Of a stretch of 50,289 bases of DNA, positions 36,421 through 46,042 are shown piece after piece (the stretch's first letter is position 1; each line of letters opens with the position of its first letter). Origin of the DNA: Candidatus Arthromitus sp. SFB-turkey. Lineage in GTDB: Bacteria; Bacillota; Clostridia; Clostridiales; Clostridiaceae. The position numbers and the translations under genes are program-made. The stretch spans positions 1-50,289 of the forward strand of contig NZ_LXFF01000027.1 of the NCBI RefSeq assembly GCF_001655775.1. Direction: 5' to 3'. The notes beneath the pieces are model-generated. The model was not told where the DNA came from and did no database searches. It saw only the letters and a program-made list of their open reading frames with translations.

Positions 36421-38646
36421 TTAACTTATTTTTATAAATTTAAGCCTTATTGCATTTAAAATAACCGATACAGAACTAAAACTCATAGCAAGTGCTGCTA
36501 TCATTGGATTTAATAAACTTCCTCCAAATAAATAAAATACTCCCATAGCAAAAGGAATACCGATTACATTGTACAAAAAAGCCCAAAATAAATTTTGTTT
36601 AATATTTCTAATAGTATTTTTTGAAAGTTTGAAAAACTTTGGTATATCAAACAAGTCATTTTTCATTAAAATAACTGATGCAGATTCTATAGCAATATCA
36701 GTACCAGATCCTATAGCAATTCCTATATGTGCATTCATAAGAGCTGGGGCATCATTTATACCATCTCCTACCATACAAACCTTATATCCAATATCTTTTA
36801 ATTTACTTACTTCTAAAGATTTATCCTTAGGTAAAACCTCAGCTATAACTTCTTCTATTCCAACTTCTTTTCCAATACTTAAAGCAGTTTTTTTATTATC
36901 TCCAGTAAGCATTAAAACCTTTATTCCCATTGATTTTAATTTTTCTATAGCTTTCTTAGAGTTTTCTTTAACAGTATCTGCAACTGCTATAATTCCACCA
37001 AATTTATTATCCACAACCATATACATTGGCGTTTTACCTGAATTAGCGAGAATATCACTTACATTTTTAAACTCTCCGATGTTTATATTATTCTCATCTA
37101 AAAGTTTTTTATTACCAAGTAATATTCTTTTAAAATTTACTGAAGCTGAAACACCCATTCCTTCTATATTTTTAAAATCTTCAATTTCAAAAATATCTAC
37201 TTTTTTCTCAATACCATACTCTAAAATAGCTTCTCCTAAAGGGTGCTCAGATCCCTTTTCAATACTAACTGCATAACTTAAAAATTCTTTTTCATCATTA
37301 AACACATCACTATTTATAAGTAAATCCGTAACTTTAGGCTTTCCCTCAGTTATAGTTCCTGTTTTATCTAAAACAACAACATTAGTTTTATGAGCAATCT
37401 CAAGAGCTTCTCCTGATTTTATAAGTATACCATTTTCTGCTCCAAGTCCTGTTGAAACCATAATAGACGTTGGTGTTGCAAGACCTAAAGCACATGGACA
37501 CGCTATAACAAGTACAGACACAAAAATAGTAAATGCAAATTCAAAATCTCTTCTATAAAATATCCAAAACAAAAATGAAACAATTGCTATAAAAATTATT
37601 GTTGGAACAAAATAATAAGATACCTTATCTGCAAGCTTTGCAATTTTAGATTTTGAATTTTGAGCTTCTTCAACAAGTTTAATTATTTGAGATAACATTG
37701 TATCTTCACCGATTTTTGTTGAAACATATTTTACAAATCCGTTTTTATTTATACTAGCACCTATTACTTTATCATTTATTTTCTTTGAAATAGGAATACT
37801 CTCACCTGTAATCATAGATTCATCTACCAAACAAGAACCATAAATTATTTCACCATCTACAGGAAATTTCTCCCCAGACTTTACAATTAAAATATCTCCA
37901 ACCTTAACATCTTCAATTTTAATCTCCACCTCAACTCCATCACGTTCAACTAGTGCTGTCTTAGGTGAAAGACCTATTAATTTTTTTATAGAATTAGATG
38001 TTTTTCCTTTAGTAACCTCTTCTAAATATTTTCCAAGTGTAATTAAAGTAAGTATAGTGGCTGAAGATTCATAATAAAGATTCATGGCTGAAGCATGATT
38101 TCCACTAATAACTTTTACACTTTCATAAAGAGAATATAAAAACGCAGAAATAGTCCCAATAGTAATCAATGAATCCATATTGGGTTTAAAATTTATTAAA
38201 CTTTTTATTCCCTTTTTAAAAAAAGGAGTACCTACAATTAAAACTGGTATAACTAATATAAACTGAGCTATAGTAAAATTCAGTGGATTTTTTTCATGAT
38301 TTAAAAAATCAACAACCTCATATGAAAACATATGTCCCATGGATATATATAAAAGTGGAACAGTGAAAATAAGTGAAATTATAAATCTAATCAATATTTT
38401 TTTTGTATGAATATTTTTATCTAAATAACTACTACTTTGTGATTTATCAATTCCATATCCAAGTTTTAAAATTATTTCCTCTATTTGATCAAGTAAAATA
38501 ATATTTTCATCAAATTCTACAGTTAACCTTTCTGTTGAAAGATTAACCATAGCACTTTTAATTCCTTTCTTCCTTGAAATTGCTTTTTCAATAGATGAAG
38601 AACATGCAGCACATGTCATTCCCGTAATTTTTAAATTCTTCTTCAT
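36421..38646 (-). CDS. copA: Copper-exporting P1B-type ATPase
   Basis: It pumps Cu(I) out of the cytosol at the cost of ATP. One N-terminal HMA domain (GMTCAACSS at 8-16) precedes eight membrane helices, with the CPC transport site in IACPCALGLATP, the actuator motif MITGESIP, the phosphorylation site DKTGTITEGKP and GDGINDAPAL. Length 741 aa is normal. ATG behind AGGGG. It lies 33 bp after the DUF4250 gene and is followed by the nuclease and copZ. Confidence 0.96.
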   Translation of the reverse strand: MKKNLKITGMTCAACSSSIEKAISRKKGIKSAMVNLSTERLTVEFDENIILLDQIEEIILKLGYGIDKSQSSSYLDKNIHTKKILIRFIISLIFTVPLLYISMGHMFSYEVVDFLNHEKNPLNFTIAQFILVIPVLIVGTPFFKKGIKSLINFKPNMDSLITIGTISAFLYSLYESVKVISGNHASAMNLYYESSATILTLITLGKYLEEVTKGKTSNSIKKLIGLSPKTALVERDGVEVEIKIEDVKVGDILIVKSGEKFPVDGEIIYGSCLVDESMITGESIPISKKINDKVIGASINKNGFVKYVSTKIGEDTMLSQIIKLVEEAQNSKSKIAKLADKVSYYFVPTIIFIAIVSFLFWIFYRRDFEFAFTIFVSVLVIACPCALGLATPTSIMVSTGLGAENGILIKSGEALEIAHKTNVVVLDKTGTITEGKPKVTDLLINSDVFNDEKEFLSYAVSIEKGSEHPLGEAILEYGIEKKVDIFEIEDFKNIEGMGVSASVNFKRILLGNKKLLDENNINIGEFKNVSDILANSGKTPMYMVVDNKFGGIIAVADTVKENSKKAIEKLKSMGIKVLMLTGDNKKTALSIGKEVGIEEVIAEVLPKDKSLEVSKLKDIGYKVCMVGDGINDAPALMNAHIGIAIGSGTDIAIESASVILMKNDLFDIPKFFKLSKNTIRNIKQNLFWAFLYNVIGIPFAMGVFYLFGGSLLNPMIAALAMSFSSVSVILNAIRLKFIKIS

Positions 38647-38679
38647 ATAATTTCCCCTATGAAAACAATTTTCTTATAA

Positions 38680-38865
38680 TTATAAATTTTTAATTTGATT
38701 CACATCCCTATCATAAATTAAATTAAATTCCTTTAATTTTTCATAAAATTCATTTACTTCTATAGAAAAATAAGAACACAAATCTTCTATATCACTAAAA
38801 GAATCTCTAAGTTTCATATTAACTATACTTAAAAACATATTTTTATCCATTTTTAATAAATCCAT
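38680..38865 (-). CDS. DUF4250-like small protein
   Basis: A 61-residue protein with the pattern of DUF4250: MNMKLRD-type phrase (VNMKLRDSFSDIEDLCSYF), then EVNEFYEKLKEFNLIYDRDVNQI. The function of that family is unknown; it looks like a small helical DNA- or protein-binding unit. I start it at the ATG at 38865, behind GAGGTG; an upstream GTG at 38877 overlaps the site. It is 33 bp ahead of copA and may be the first gene of the copper run. Confidence 0.72.
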   Translation of the reverse strand: MDLLKMDKNMFLSIVNMKLRDSFSDIEDLCSYFSIEVNEFYEKLKEFNLIYDRDVNQIKNL

Positions 38866-38884
38866 AAAACACCTCACAAAAAAT

Positions 38885-38915
38885 TTAACTTCCTTAAAAA
38901 ATTTAAGAAAGTTAA
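38885..38915 (-). terminator. Terminator after the 57-aa gene
   Basis: An imperfect stem (TTAACTT.CTTAAA with TTTAAG.AAGTTAA) is followed on the minus strand by a T run, 28 bp past the stop of the 57-aa gene. Confidence 0.65.
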
Positions 38916-38942
38916 AAAATTAAATCATTTAAAATTTTAAAG

Positions 38943-39116
38943 TTAAATAGTAGCCTCTTCAACTACTATATTATTTGAGGATTCTTCCTGTACATTTTCA
39001 TCTGAATCATCAGCACAATCAAAATCACATTCTGCATTTCTTTTCTTATCTAAAATAATAACTGTAGCCACTAATGATAAAGTCAAAGCCAATAAACCTA
39101 ATTTGTATAACTTCAT
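38943..39116 (-). CDS. Small membrane or secreted peptide, 57 aa
   Basis: A 57-codon gene with ATG behind GAGGTGA. The N-terminus (MKLYKLGLLALTLSLVATVI) is a signal peptide or anchor; the rest is acidic with a CDFDC motif and many Asp, Glu and Ser, probably disordered. No family recognised. Its layout (short anchor, charged tail) recalls the peptides at 32733-33221, but the sequences do not align. It stands alone between terminators. Confidence 0.65.
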   Translation of the reverse strand: MKLYKLGLLALTLSLVATVIILDKKRNAECDFDCADDSDENVQEESSNNIVVEEATI

Positions 39117-39198
39117 AAAATCACCTCAAAACTTCTAAACTTTTTATTTAATTATACCACAACTAAATACATATTAATATAAATTAATAAATTTAAAT

Positions 39199-40266
39199 TT
39201 AATATTCCCTTATATATCCTAAAACCTTACCCAAAACAATAACATCATCATCCATACGTATTTCTTTAAATATATTTTCACTTGAAATGAATTTAAATTT
39301 ATTTTCATCTTCAATAAATTTTCTAGCATAAATATATCCATTCTTTAAAATTACAACAACATCACTATTTTCTATATTAGAGCTCCTATCAATCAAAACA
39401 ATATCTCCTCTAAATAAATCATATCTTCCCATACCCTCATCATCTATTTCTACAAAACACAAATCCTCTTTATAATTCATCCATTGTTTAAAAACTTTGA
39501 CAAAACCTTTAATATTTAACTCTCTATTTAACAAACAAACATCTAAACTTTCATTTGTCACATTATGTAAAAATGTACCTTTATCTATATACAAATTTCT
39601 ACATTTTGTGTAATAACCATTTATTTTCTTCGTACAAAAATCTACATATTCTTTATAAGTATAATTTAGATACTTAATATCTGGGGTCATACTTATTTGA
39701 GTAAACTCATCTCTATCTCCATTATCTATTACATATCTAAATTTAAATACTCCCTCACGTACACCTATTAATTTTCTTGAACATTCCAGTATACTTAAAA
39801 CATTTTCAATATTATCAATTGAATTTTGTATAAAATAAACTTTGGAATAAGAACAATTTTTAAAAAGTGAAAACACGTATGTTATCTTATTTTCATCCAT
39901 TTTTTCAATATTATCAATTATCACATGAGCATAAACCTTGTCCATTTTTAATGAAACAAGATCTTCATATGATAAAACATGAACTTCAATATCATCTGAT
40001 GGGATTATTGATTTATATAAATCACTTCTATTTATGTAATTAAAAATATCTGCAACATTTCCACACTCTTCTTTTGATGTTAAAAATAATATTTTATCTT
40101 CTTTTTCGAAACAATAGTTTCTTTTTAAGTATAAAGTTTTAAATATTATCGAAATTGTTTTTCCTGAATTTCTGTGTCCTTTAACTAAACAAAATTTATC
40201 ATTTTTATGTTTAACAAATGTATCCTGCGTATTATTTAAAAACATATCTAAAGAAACTACTACCAT
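39199..40266 (-). CDS. UvrD-like P-loop plus degenerate LexA/S24-like domain fusion
   Basis: The N-terminal half resembles the start of a superfamily 1 helicase: Walker A GHRNSGKT at 30-37, YCFEKEDKILFLTSK (motif Ia region), and IIDNIEKM near 117 where DEAQ is expected, so the Walker B Glu and Gln are lost. Later helicase motifs are absent. The C-terminal 90 residues match the S24 peptidase fold of LexA (RGDIVLIDRSS, VVVILKNGYIYARKF, VLGKVLGYIREY), but the nucleophile Ser is Gly278 in DEGMG, and the Lys position holds Arg315. It therefore looks unable to hydrolyse ATP normally or cleave itself. No helix-turn-helix is visible. ATG behind GGAAGGGA; monocistronic. Confidence 0.65.
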   Translation of the reverse strand: MVVVSLDMFLNNTQDTFVKHKNDKFCLVKGHRNSGKTISIIFKTLYLKRNYCFEKEDKILFLTSKEECGNVADIFNYINRSDLYKSIIPSDDIEVHVLSYEDLVSLKMDKVYAHVIIDNIEKMDENKITYVFSLFKNCSYSKVYFIQNSIDNIENVLSILECSRKLIGVREGVFKFRYVIDNGDRDEFTQISMTPDIKYLNYTYKEYVDFCTKKINGYYTKCRNLYIDKGTFLHNVTNESLDVCLLNRELNIKGFVKVFKQWMNYKEDLCFVEIDDEGMGRYDLFRGDIVLIDRSSNIENSDVVVILKNGYIYARKFIEDENKFKFISSENIFKEIRMDDDVIVLGKVLGYIREY

Positions 40267-40408
40267 ATGTCATCCCTTCCAAGTTTTAATCATCTTTTGT
40301 TATTCTAAGTATTTTATAAGTATTATAATATATATTTATAAAAAAGTATATTTTAATATTTCATTTTTTGACAAATTTAAATAAATTTTCGCAAATTTTA
40401 ACATAAAA

Positions 40409-40434
40409 AGGAAGTGTTTTATCAAACACTTCCT
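40409..40434 (-). terminator. Terminator after the GHL10-amidase gene
   Basis: An 11-bp perfect stem (AGGAAGTGTTT/AAACACTTCCT) is followed on the minus strand by a run of T and overlaps the stop region at 40433. Confidence 0.9.
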
Positions 40435-42670
40435 AAATATCTTTTATATCTAAAAATGAAATTATACTTTTAAATATTGCTTGTGAAATATTTTTTTGAT
40501 ACTCTTCATTAATAAGATTTTTAAGTTCTTCATTATTGGTTATAAATCCACATTCTATAAGAGTTGAAGGAACTATATTCTCACGTAAAACAACAAAATT
40601 TGAATTTTTTATACCTCTATCAAAAGCGTTTGTTTCACTTATTAAATTTTTCTGTATAAATTCACACAATTCTTTACTAAAATTTTCCTTTAAGTAATAA
40701 TACGTTTCAATACCATTAACTTTTTCATTATCAAAAGCATTTTGATGTATTGATAAGAATATATCTCCTCCTAAAAATGAGCATAATTTTACTCTATCAC
40801 TTAAATCAATTTTTATATCATTTACACGTGTATTTTTAACCTTAACTTTTTCAACATTTCCTAATAGTTCACTAATATAGTTACATATAGATAAATTTAT
40901 ATCCTTCTCTAAAATTCCATCAAAACTTTTAGCTCCAAGCTCTTCTCCACCATGTCCAGCATCTAAAACAACAACATATTCATTTTTAACCTCAAAATTT
41001 AAATAGGATTTTAAAATATTTTCTCTATCTTTATCTTTAGATATGAACACATTTAATTTATAAATTCCCTCTTTTTCTGGAATAAAGGAGTATAAATTTT
41101 CATTTCCAAATTCACTTTCTAATAAAAACTCTCCATCTCTTTCAAGCAAAAATTTAATCTCATTATTTTTACTATATGAATTTACCATAAATTGAATTTC
41201 ATCATTAATAACTCTAGGTTTATCAACTAAAAATTTCTCTTCAATAAGTCCAAAATCATCATTTAAAATAAATGCTGAAACTATTTTGCTTTCAATAGAA
41301 TTATAATTTAATTTTGTAACAGCATAAACACCATTATCTTTTTTAACATTTAACTTAGTTAATTTACCACCACTAGGTAATATATCTTCTATGTATTTTC
41401 CATTTTCAAAATTTAAATCATCATATGGAAACTTATATACAACAAAACTTTTTGTATTTTCAAACCCTTCATCTAAAACACTAAATTCTATATTTTCTCC
41501 AACAATCTTTGGAGTAACTTCAACATTTGTAGCAGTATAATAACTATCAAAAGATTTAAACCTTGGAATCAAAGCTTTTTCACTTAATAAATGTTTAATT
41601 TCATTATTATTTTCAAATTCCTTAAGTACAAACCCATTTATAAAAAAATTATCTCTAACTTCATTTAAAATATTTAAAATATTTTTATTTCCTTGGACAA
41701 AAACATCAACTAAATGTATTCTAAGTTTCTTTTCCCACCAAGAAATAATATCTTTTATATTATCTTCTTCTACTATACTATCATCAATTTTAACAACAAT
41801 ATAATTAACATACCCCATTTTACTTATATTTAAAGAATCAAAAGAACCCCTATCATAATCAGAATATCCATCATAATTTAATCCATTTGAATCATTGTGA
41901 ATAGTCCTCCAAATGTAATTAACACCAACTCCAAACTTCAATTCATTTTTATAACTTTTAAATTTTTCTCCTAAAATTTTCATAAAATCATTTATATTTT
42001 GGCGTCTCCAACTATCTTTTGAAAGTTTATCTTCATTGTATTTAGCATAACTGTATGAATCATTAAAAACATATCTATTAATATTTTCAGGATAAATAGT
42101 ATCATTTAAATAAACACCATCAAACTTAAACTTATTAGATAAATTCACTATTAAATTAATAAAATAATCTCTAACCTCATGTACCCCTGGATCTAAATAA
42201 TACTTATCATTAAATTTTACAATCCACTCTCTATTATTTTTTATAAATGATTTCTCTGGAAGAGCAGTTAAATACGCTTCTATATTTTCATTTTCTATAT
42301 TTTTTAAAGAAAAATCAAAAAAAGATGCATGTATATCTAAACATCTTTTTAAACCTTCTTTAACAATAAAATTTAACATATTTTCTTCTCTATTGTTAAA
42401 TTTTTCAGTGATATGTAAATCAATAAATTTTGATAAATCAATAAATACAGTATTAAAACCGTTATTTTTAAATTCATCATAAGAAGTTGTTATATAATTC
42501 TTAAATTTAACTAAATCAAATTCATCTAAATAAAAATCAAATTCATCTAAACTAAGAATTGCTCCTCTCATTTCATACTTAATTTCTTTAGTTAAAACTT
42601 CATAAGAATAGAACAATACGTGAGAAAATGTACACAAAAAAAATAAAAGTAGCTTAAAAATTTTTTTCAA
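40433..42670 (-). CDS. GHL10-type glycosidase-like domain fused to N-acetylmuramoyl-L-alanine amidase
   Basis: A signal peptide (hydrophobic stretch about residues 5-20) precedes a barrel domain of the GHL10/DUF187 type (MRGAILSLDEFDF, NTVFIDLSKF, FDGVYLNDTIYPEN, GVGVNYIWR), several beta modules (about 370-560) and a C-terminal Amidase_3 domain with the zinc set: DAGHGG, LEKDIN, SIHQNAF and IECGFITN. It should act outside the cell on peptidoglycan, the amidase removing stem peptides. I choose TTG at 42670 as start, behind AGGTGG; a GTG three codons upstream overlaps that site. 745 aa. A strong terminator follows. Confidence 0.88.
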   Translation of the reverse strand: MKKIFKLLLFFLCTFSHVLFYSYEVLTKEIKYEMRGAILSLDEFDFYLDEFDLVKFKNYITTSYDEFKNNGFNTVFIDLSKFIDLHITEKFNNREENMLNFIVKEGLKRCLDIHASFFDFSLKNIENENIEAYLTALPEKSFIKNNREWIVKFNDKYYLDPGVHEVRDYFINLIVNLSNKFKFDGVYLNDTIYPENINRYVFNDSYSYAKYNEDKLSKDSWRRQNINDFMKILGEKFKSYKNELKFGVGVNYIWRTIHNDSNGLNYDGYSDYDRGSFDSLNISKMGYVNYIVVKIDDSIVEEDNIKDIISWWEKKLRIHLVDVFVQGNKNILNILNEVRDNFFINGFVLKEFENNNEIKHLLSEKALIPRFKSFDSYYTATNVEVTPKIVGENIEFSVLDEGFENTKSFVVYKFPYDDLNFENGKYIEDILPSGGKLTKLNVKKDNGVYAVTKLNYNSIESKIVSAFILNDDFGLIEEKFLVDKPRVINDEIQFMVNSYSKNNEIKFLLERDGEFLLESEFGNENLYSFIPEKEGIYKLNVFISKDKDRENILKSYLNFEVKNEYVVVLDAGHGGEELGAKSFDGILEKDINLSICNYISELLGNVEKVKVKNTRVNDIKIDLSDRVKLCSFLGGDIFLSIHQNAFDNEKVNGIETYYYLKENFSKELCEFIQKNLISETNAFDRGIKNSNFVVLRENIVPSTLIECGFITNNEELKNLINEEYQKNISQAIFKSIISFLDIKDI

Positions 42671-42764
42671 ACAAACCACCTACAAAAGAAATTAATCTTA
42701 TATATGTTTTGCATTTTGAAAAAAACTATACTTCCAAATAAAAGCTACTTTTATAAAATTTTAC

Positions 42765-44414
42765 TTATTTTAATTTGAAAGAACTCTTAAGAGATGCTAT
42801 TCTATTAAAAACTAATTTATCTTGGGTTGTATATTTAGGATCAACTGAAAAATATCCATGTCTAAATATTTGATATTTATCAAATCCCTTACTTCCTTTA
42901 GCATTATCTTCTATAAATCCCTCACAAATCCTTAAAGAATTCTCATTTATATTTTTAAGAAAATCAGAGTCACTGCTCCCATCTAAAATAAGAGGTTCAA
43001 ATAATCTAAACTGAGCAGGTATTGAAGAAGAAGAATCAACAAAATGTATTGTTCCTTTAACCTTTCTTCCTGAAAAACCACTTCCACTTTTAGTTTCAGG
43101 ATCATAAGTACAATGAAGCTCAATTACTTTTCCATTTTCATCTTTTATAACCTCATTACACTTTATAAAATAAGCTCCCTTAAGCCTTACTTCATTTCCT
43201 TTAAAGAGTCTAAAATATTTAGGAGGTGGATTTTCCATAAAATCATCTCTATCTATATAAATATATTTTGAAAAAGTTATTCTCCTAGTTCCCATAGATT
43301 CATCATCTTTATTATTTTCAATAAATAACTCTTCAACTTTTCCCTCTTCATAATTAGTTATAACAACTTTTATAGGATCAATTACTGCCATAATTCTCTT
43401 ACATTTTGGATTTAAATCCTCTCTTAAAAAGTGCTCAAGCATTTGATAATCAACTAAACTATTTGCTTTAGCAACCCCAATAGCACGGCAAAAATTTCTA
43501 ATAGATTCTGGTGTAAACCCTCTTCTCCTAAATCCAGCAATAGTTGGCATACGCGGATCATCCCAACCATCTACAATATTTTCATCAACTAAAGCCTTAA
43601 GCTTTCTTTTACTCATAACAGTATTTGTTAAATTAAGTCTCGCAAACTCAATTTGTCTCGGAACATTTTCCATTTCACACTCACGAACAAACCAATCATA
43701 AAGAGGTCTATGATCCTCAAACTCAAGAGTACAAATAGAATGAGTAATTCCTTCTATTGCGTCTTCTAATGGATGAGCAAAATCATACATTGGATAAACG
43801 CACCATTTTTCTCCTGTGTTATGGTGTGGAGTGTGAGAAATTCTATAAATAACGGGATCTCTCATATTCATATTACTAGAAGACATATCAATTTTAGCTC
43901 TTAATACCTTTTCCCCATCTTTAAACTCTCCATTTTTCATACGAGTAAATAAATCTATATTTTCCTCAACACTTCTATTTCTATATGGAGATTCAACTCC
44001 AGGCTCTTGAAGATTCCCCCTAAACTTTTTAATTTCTTCTCCTGTTAAATCACAAACAAAAGATAATCCCTTTTTAATAAGAAACATTGCCTTTTCATAC
44101 ATAATTTCAAAATAATCAGATGCAAATATAACCTTATCCCACTTATATCCAAGCCACTTTACATCTTCCTCAATTGAATTAACATATTCCACATCTTCTT
44201 TTAAAGGATTTGTATCATCAAATCTTAAATTTGTTTTTCCTCCAAACTCCTCAGCTAAAGAAAAATTTATTTCAAGAGATTTAGCATGACCAATATGTAA
44301 ATACCCATTAGGTTCTGGTGGAAACCTTGTTATTATAGTTTCATATTTTTTATTCTTTAGATCATCAATAATAATATTACGAATAAAATTCGATGTTTTA
44401 AATTCACTTTCCAT
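42765..44414 (-). CDS. glnS: Glutaminyl-tRNA synthetase
   Basis: It charges tRNA-Gln directly. Class I motifs are visible: [15 protein letters not shown] and [12 protein letters not shown], with [34 protein letters not shown] (GlnRS-specific) and a C-terminal anticodon-binding beta-barrel ([12 protein letters not shown]-like region, [13 protein letters not shown]). 549 aa is the usual size. It is monocistronic with ATG behind AAGGAAGG. Its presence means the GatCAB route is not needed for glutamine here. Confidence 0.95.
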   Translation of the reverse strand: MESEFKTSNFIRNIIIDDLKNKKYETIITRFPPEPNGYLHIGHAKSLEINFSLAEEFGGKTNLRFDDTNPLKEDVEYVNSIEEDVKWLGYKWDKVIFASDYFEIMYEKAMFLIKKGLSFVCDLTGEEIKKFRGNLQEPGVESPYRNRSVEENIDLFTRMKNGEFKDGEKVLRAKIDMSSSNMNMRDPVIYRISHTPHHNTGEKWCVYPMYDFAHPLEDAIEGITHSICTLEFEDHRPLYDWFVRECEMENVPRQIEFARLNLTNTVMSKRKLKALVDENIVDGWDDPRMPTIAGFRRRGFTPESIRNFCRAIGVAKANSLVDYQMLEHFLREDLNPKCKRIMAVIDPIKVVITNYEEGKVEELFIENNKDDESMGTRRITFSKYIYIDRDDFMENPPPKYFRLFKGNEVRLKGAYFIKCNEVIKDENGKVIELHCTYDPETKSGSGFSGRKVKGTIHFVDSSSSIPAQFRLFEPLILDGSSDSDFLKNINENSLRICEGFIEDNAKGSKGFDKYQIFRHGYFSVDPKYTTQDKLVFNRIASLKSSFKLK

Positions 44415-44522
44415 AAAAAACCTTCCTTAACCTTATATTTTATTTTACTATAGCATATTTAAATATTTTAGTGTACACTCTTTAATATTCCCTATTTAAA
44501 AAGCTTTTAAAAGGAGGTCAAT

Positions 44523-45098
44523 TTGGTAAAAAAATTTACATTAACAGAGATAATAAATTTATCCCTATCAATTATAATTCTGATTTTAGCTTTTTTTACT
44601 CCAAATAAAAATTTATATTATGGAGGAGTATCTTTTTTAATTGCAGAAATACTTAGCATACTTTTTGTTAGAGTACTTCCTCTTCCTTTCACATCATTTG
44701 AAGTAACTATATTACAATTTCAAATTTTTATATCAATTTTTTTAGGGACAACCTTAAACTTTTATGGATTAATATCTGAATTTGATTTTCTCCTACACAT
44801 ATCCTTTGGAGTTGTAGCATCTGTTTTATCCATACCATTTATAAAATTCTTCATAAATAAATTAAATCTAGATATAAATAAAACACAAATATTATTTATA
44901 ATTTTTATAATTTTTTGTTTCTCAACAACTTGTGGTACACTTTGGGAAATTTACGAATTTTCCGTAGATAAATTATTGGGATTAAATACTCAAAATAATA
45001 GTCTGTTAGATACAATGTCAGATATTATAGCAAATACCATAGGAACACTTTCCTTTTGCATTATATATTCATATAAACACAAAAAACAGGCCAAATAA
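44523..45098 (+). CDS. DUF2238-like multi-pass membrane protein
   Basis: A 191-aa membrane protein with about six helices. The LLHISFGVV, GTLWEIYEFSVDKLLG and DTMSDIIANTIGTL motifs are those of the YjdF/DUF2238 family, whose function is unknown. The start is TTG, placed five bases after AGGAGG. It is divergent from glnS and ends in a terminator shared with the TetR gene. Confidence 0.75.
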   Translation: MVKKFTLTEIINLSLSIIILILAFFTPNKNLYYGGVSFLIAEILSILFVRVLPLPFTSFEVTILQFQIFISIFLGTTLNFYGLISEFDFLLHISFGVVASVLSIPFIKFFINKLNLDINKTQILFIIFIIFCFSTTCGTLWEIYEFSVDKLLGLNTQNNSLLDTMSDIIANTIGTLSFCIIYSYKHKKQAK

Positions 45099-45109
45099 TG
45101 CCTGTTTTT
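45082..45109. terminator. Bidirectional terminator
   Basis: A 10-bp perfect stem (AAAAACAGGC/GCCTGTTTTT) ends the DUF2238-like gene and, on the other strand, the TetR gene. Confidence 0.88.
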
Positions 45110-45653
45110 ACTTTTTTTGGTAACTTAAAAACAAATTATATATAAACTCCAAATTATCCTTATCATTAAATTCATAAGAATTTGTAAAAAGTATTATTGA
45201 CATAAACAAGGATAATGCTATTCTTCTTCCTATGTTCTTATAATCATCGTTTATAAAATTTACAATATGTCTTGCTACATCATTTACTATTTTATCATAC
45301 AAATTATTTACGTTATTTGCTTTCTCAATTGGTATACTCTTAAATGTTAAACCAAATCCCTTATTGTTCCTAATATAATAATAAATCTCTTCTATAAATT
45401 CACCTAACACCTTCTTACGTTTCAGTGTTTTAAAAAACAAATTCCAACTATCACTTATAATTTCACAAAATATTTCTTCCTTATTTTCATAGTAATTATA
45501 AAAGGTTCCTACTGCCATTTTACATTCATAAGCAATAGTCTTTATATCAACCCCCGAGTAACCATTTACAAGAAATAAACTTTTAACTCTTTCATAAATT
45601 TCTTTTTTGTCGCACAAAACCGATTTAGGCATCCACATTTTGAAACTATTCAA
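45108..45653 (-). CDS. TetR family transcription regulator
   Basis: A 181-aa repressor with the N-terminal TetR helix-turn-helix (RVKSLFLVNGYSGVDIKTIAYECKMAVGTFYNYYENKEEIF) and a helical ligand/dimer domain. The start is uncertain: TTG at 45653 and ATG at 45638 are both in frame, and the only good ribosome site (GGAG) lies more than 20 bases upstream. It is divergent from the peroxiredoxin gene across a 389-bp gap, so it might control that gene, itself or a membrane protein nearby. The ligand is unknown. Confidence 0.85.
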   Translation of the reverse strand: MNSFKMWMPKSVLCDKKEIYERVKSLFLVNGYSGVDIKTIAYECKMAVGTFYNYYENKEEIFCEIISDSWNLFFKTLKRKKVLGEFIEEIYYYIRNNKGFGLTFKSIPIEKANNVNNLYDKIVNDVARHIVNFINDDYKNIGRRIALSLFMSIILFTNSYEFNDKDNLEFIYNLFLSYQKK

Positions 45654-46042
45654 ATTTAAAAATTTAAATAGCTATCTCCTTTCTCAAAAAATGAATTTAT
45701 CCTCAATTTCTTTACCTCAAAAAAATTATAACTTAATAAATATTAAATTAAAAAACATAATTTAATCTACATATTAAATTACAATCTGGTAAAAATAAAT
45801 CTCAAATACTATACTATTATATAATTATTTTAGTGTTTTAGAAATAACTTTACCAATTTTTAAAACTTTTAATACACTTAACATTTATACAATTTGTTAA
45901 ATTAACAAAATTTATAAAAATATATAAAGTTTTTAATAAATATCTTTTATATAAAGTTGAATATCTATTTCACTTATGATAAATTCAATTTGTACTTAAA
46001 GTACTTAAACTTTTTAAATTTATATTTAAAGGAGATATTTTT
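45654..46042. other. Long intergenic region upstream of the peroxiredoxin gene
   Basis: This 389-bp gap separates tetR and the selenoprotein gene. It contains no gene I can support. It does hold a perfect 8-1-8 palindrome TTTGTTAAATTAACAAA (45893-45909) and a tandem direct repeat GTACTTAAA (45992-46000 and 46001-46009) 34 bp before the start codon; both may be operators. No clean promoter is evident, though TTGAAT-N17-TAAATT near 45959-45988 is a weak candidate. Confidence 0.55.

Noticed and set aside
36569-37276. Long open frame on the plus strand inside copA
   Set aside because: It lies wholly inside the clear copA frame and its translation has no recognisable features.
39199-40266. Bona fide LexA repressor
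   Set aside because: No helix-turn-helix is present, the catalytic Ser and Lys are replaced, and the N-terminus is a P-loop domain.
42738-42754. Terminator after glnS
   Set aside because: A 7-bp hairpin with a three-base loop is present but no T tract follows on the minus strand; too weak to list.
45893-45909. Rex operator before the peroxiredoxin gene
   Set aside because: The half-sites TTGTTAA/TTAACAA resemble Rex boxes, but the spacer is one base instead of four.
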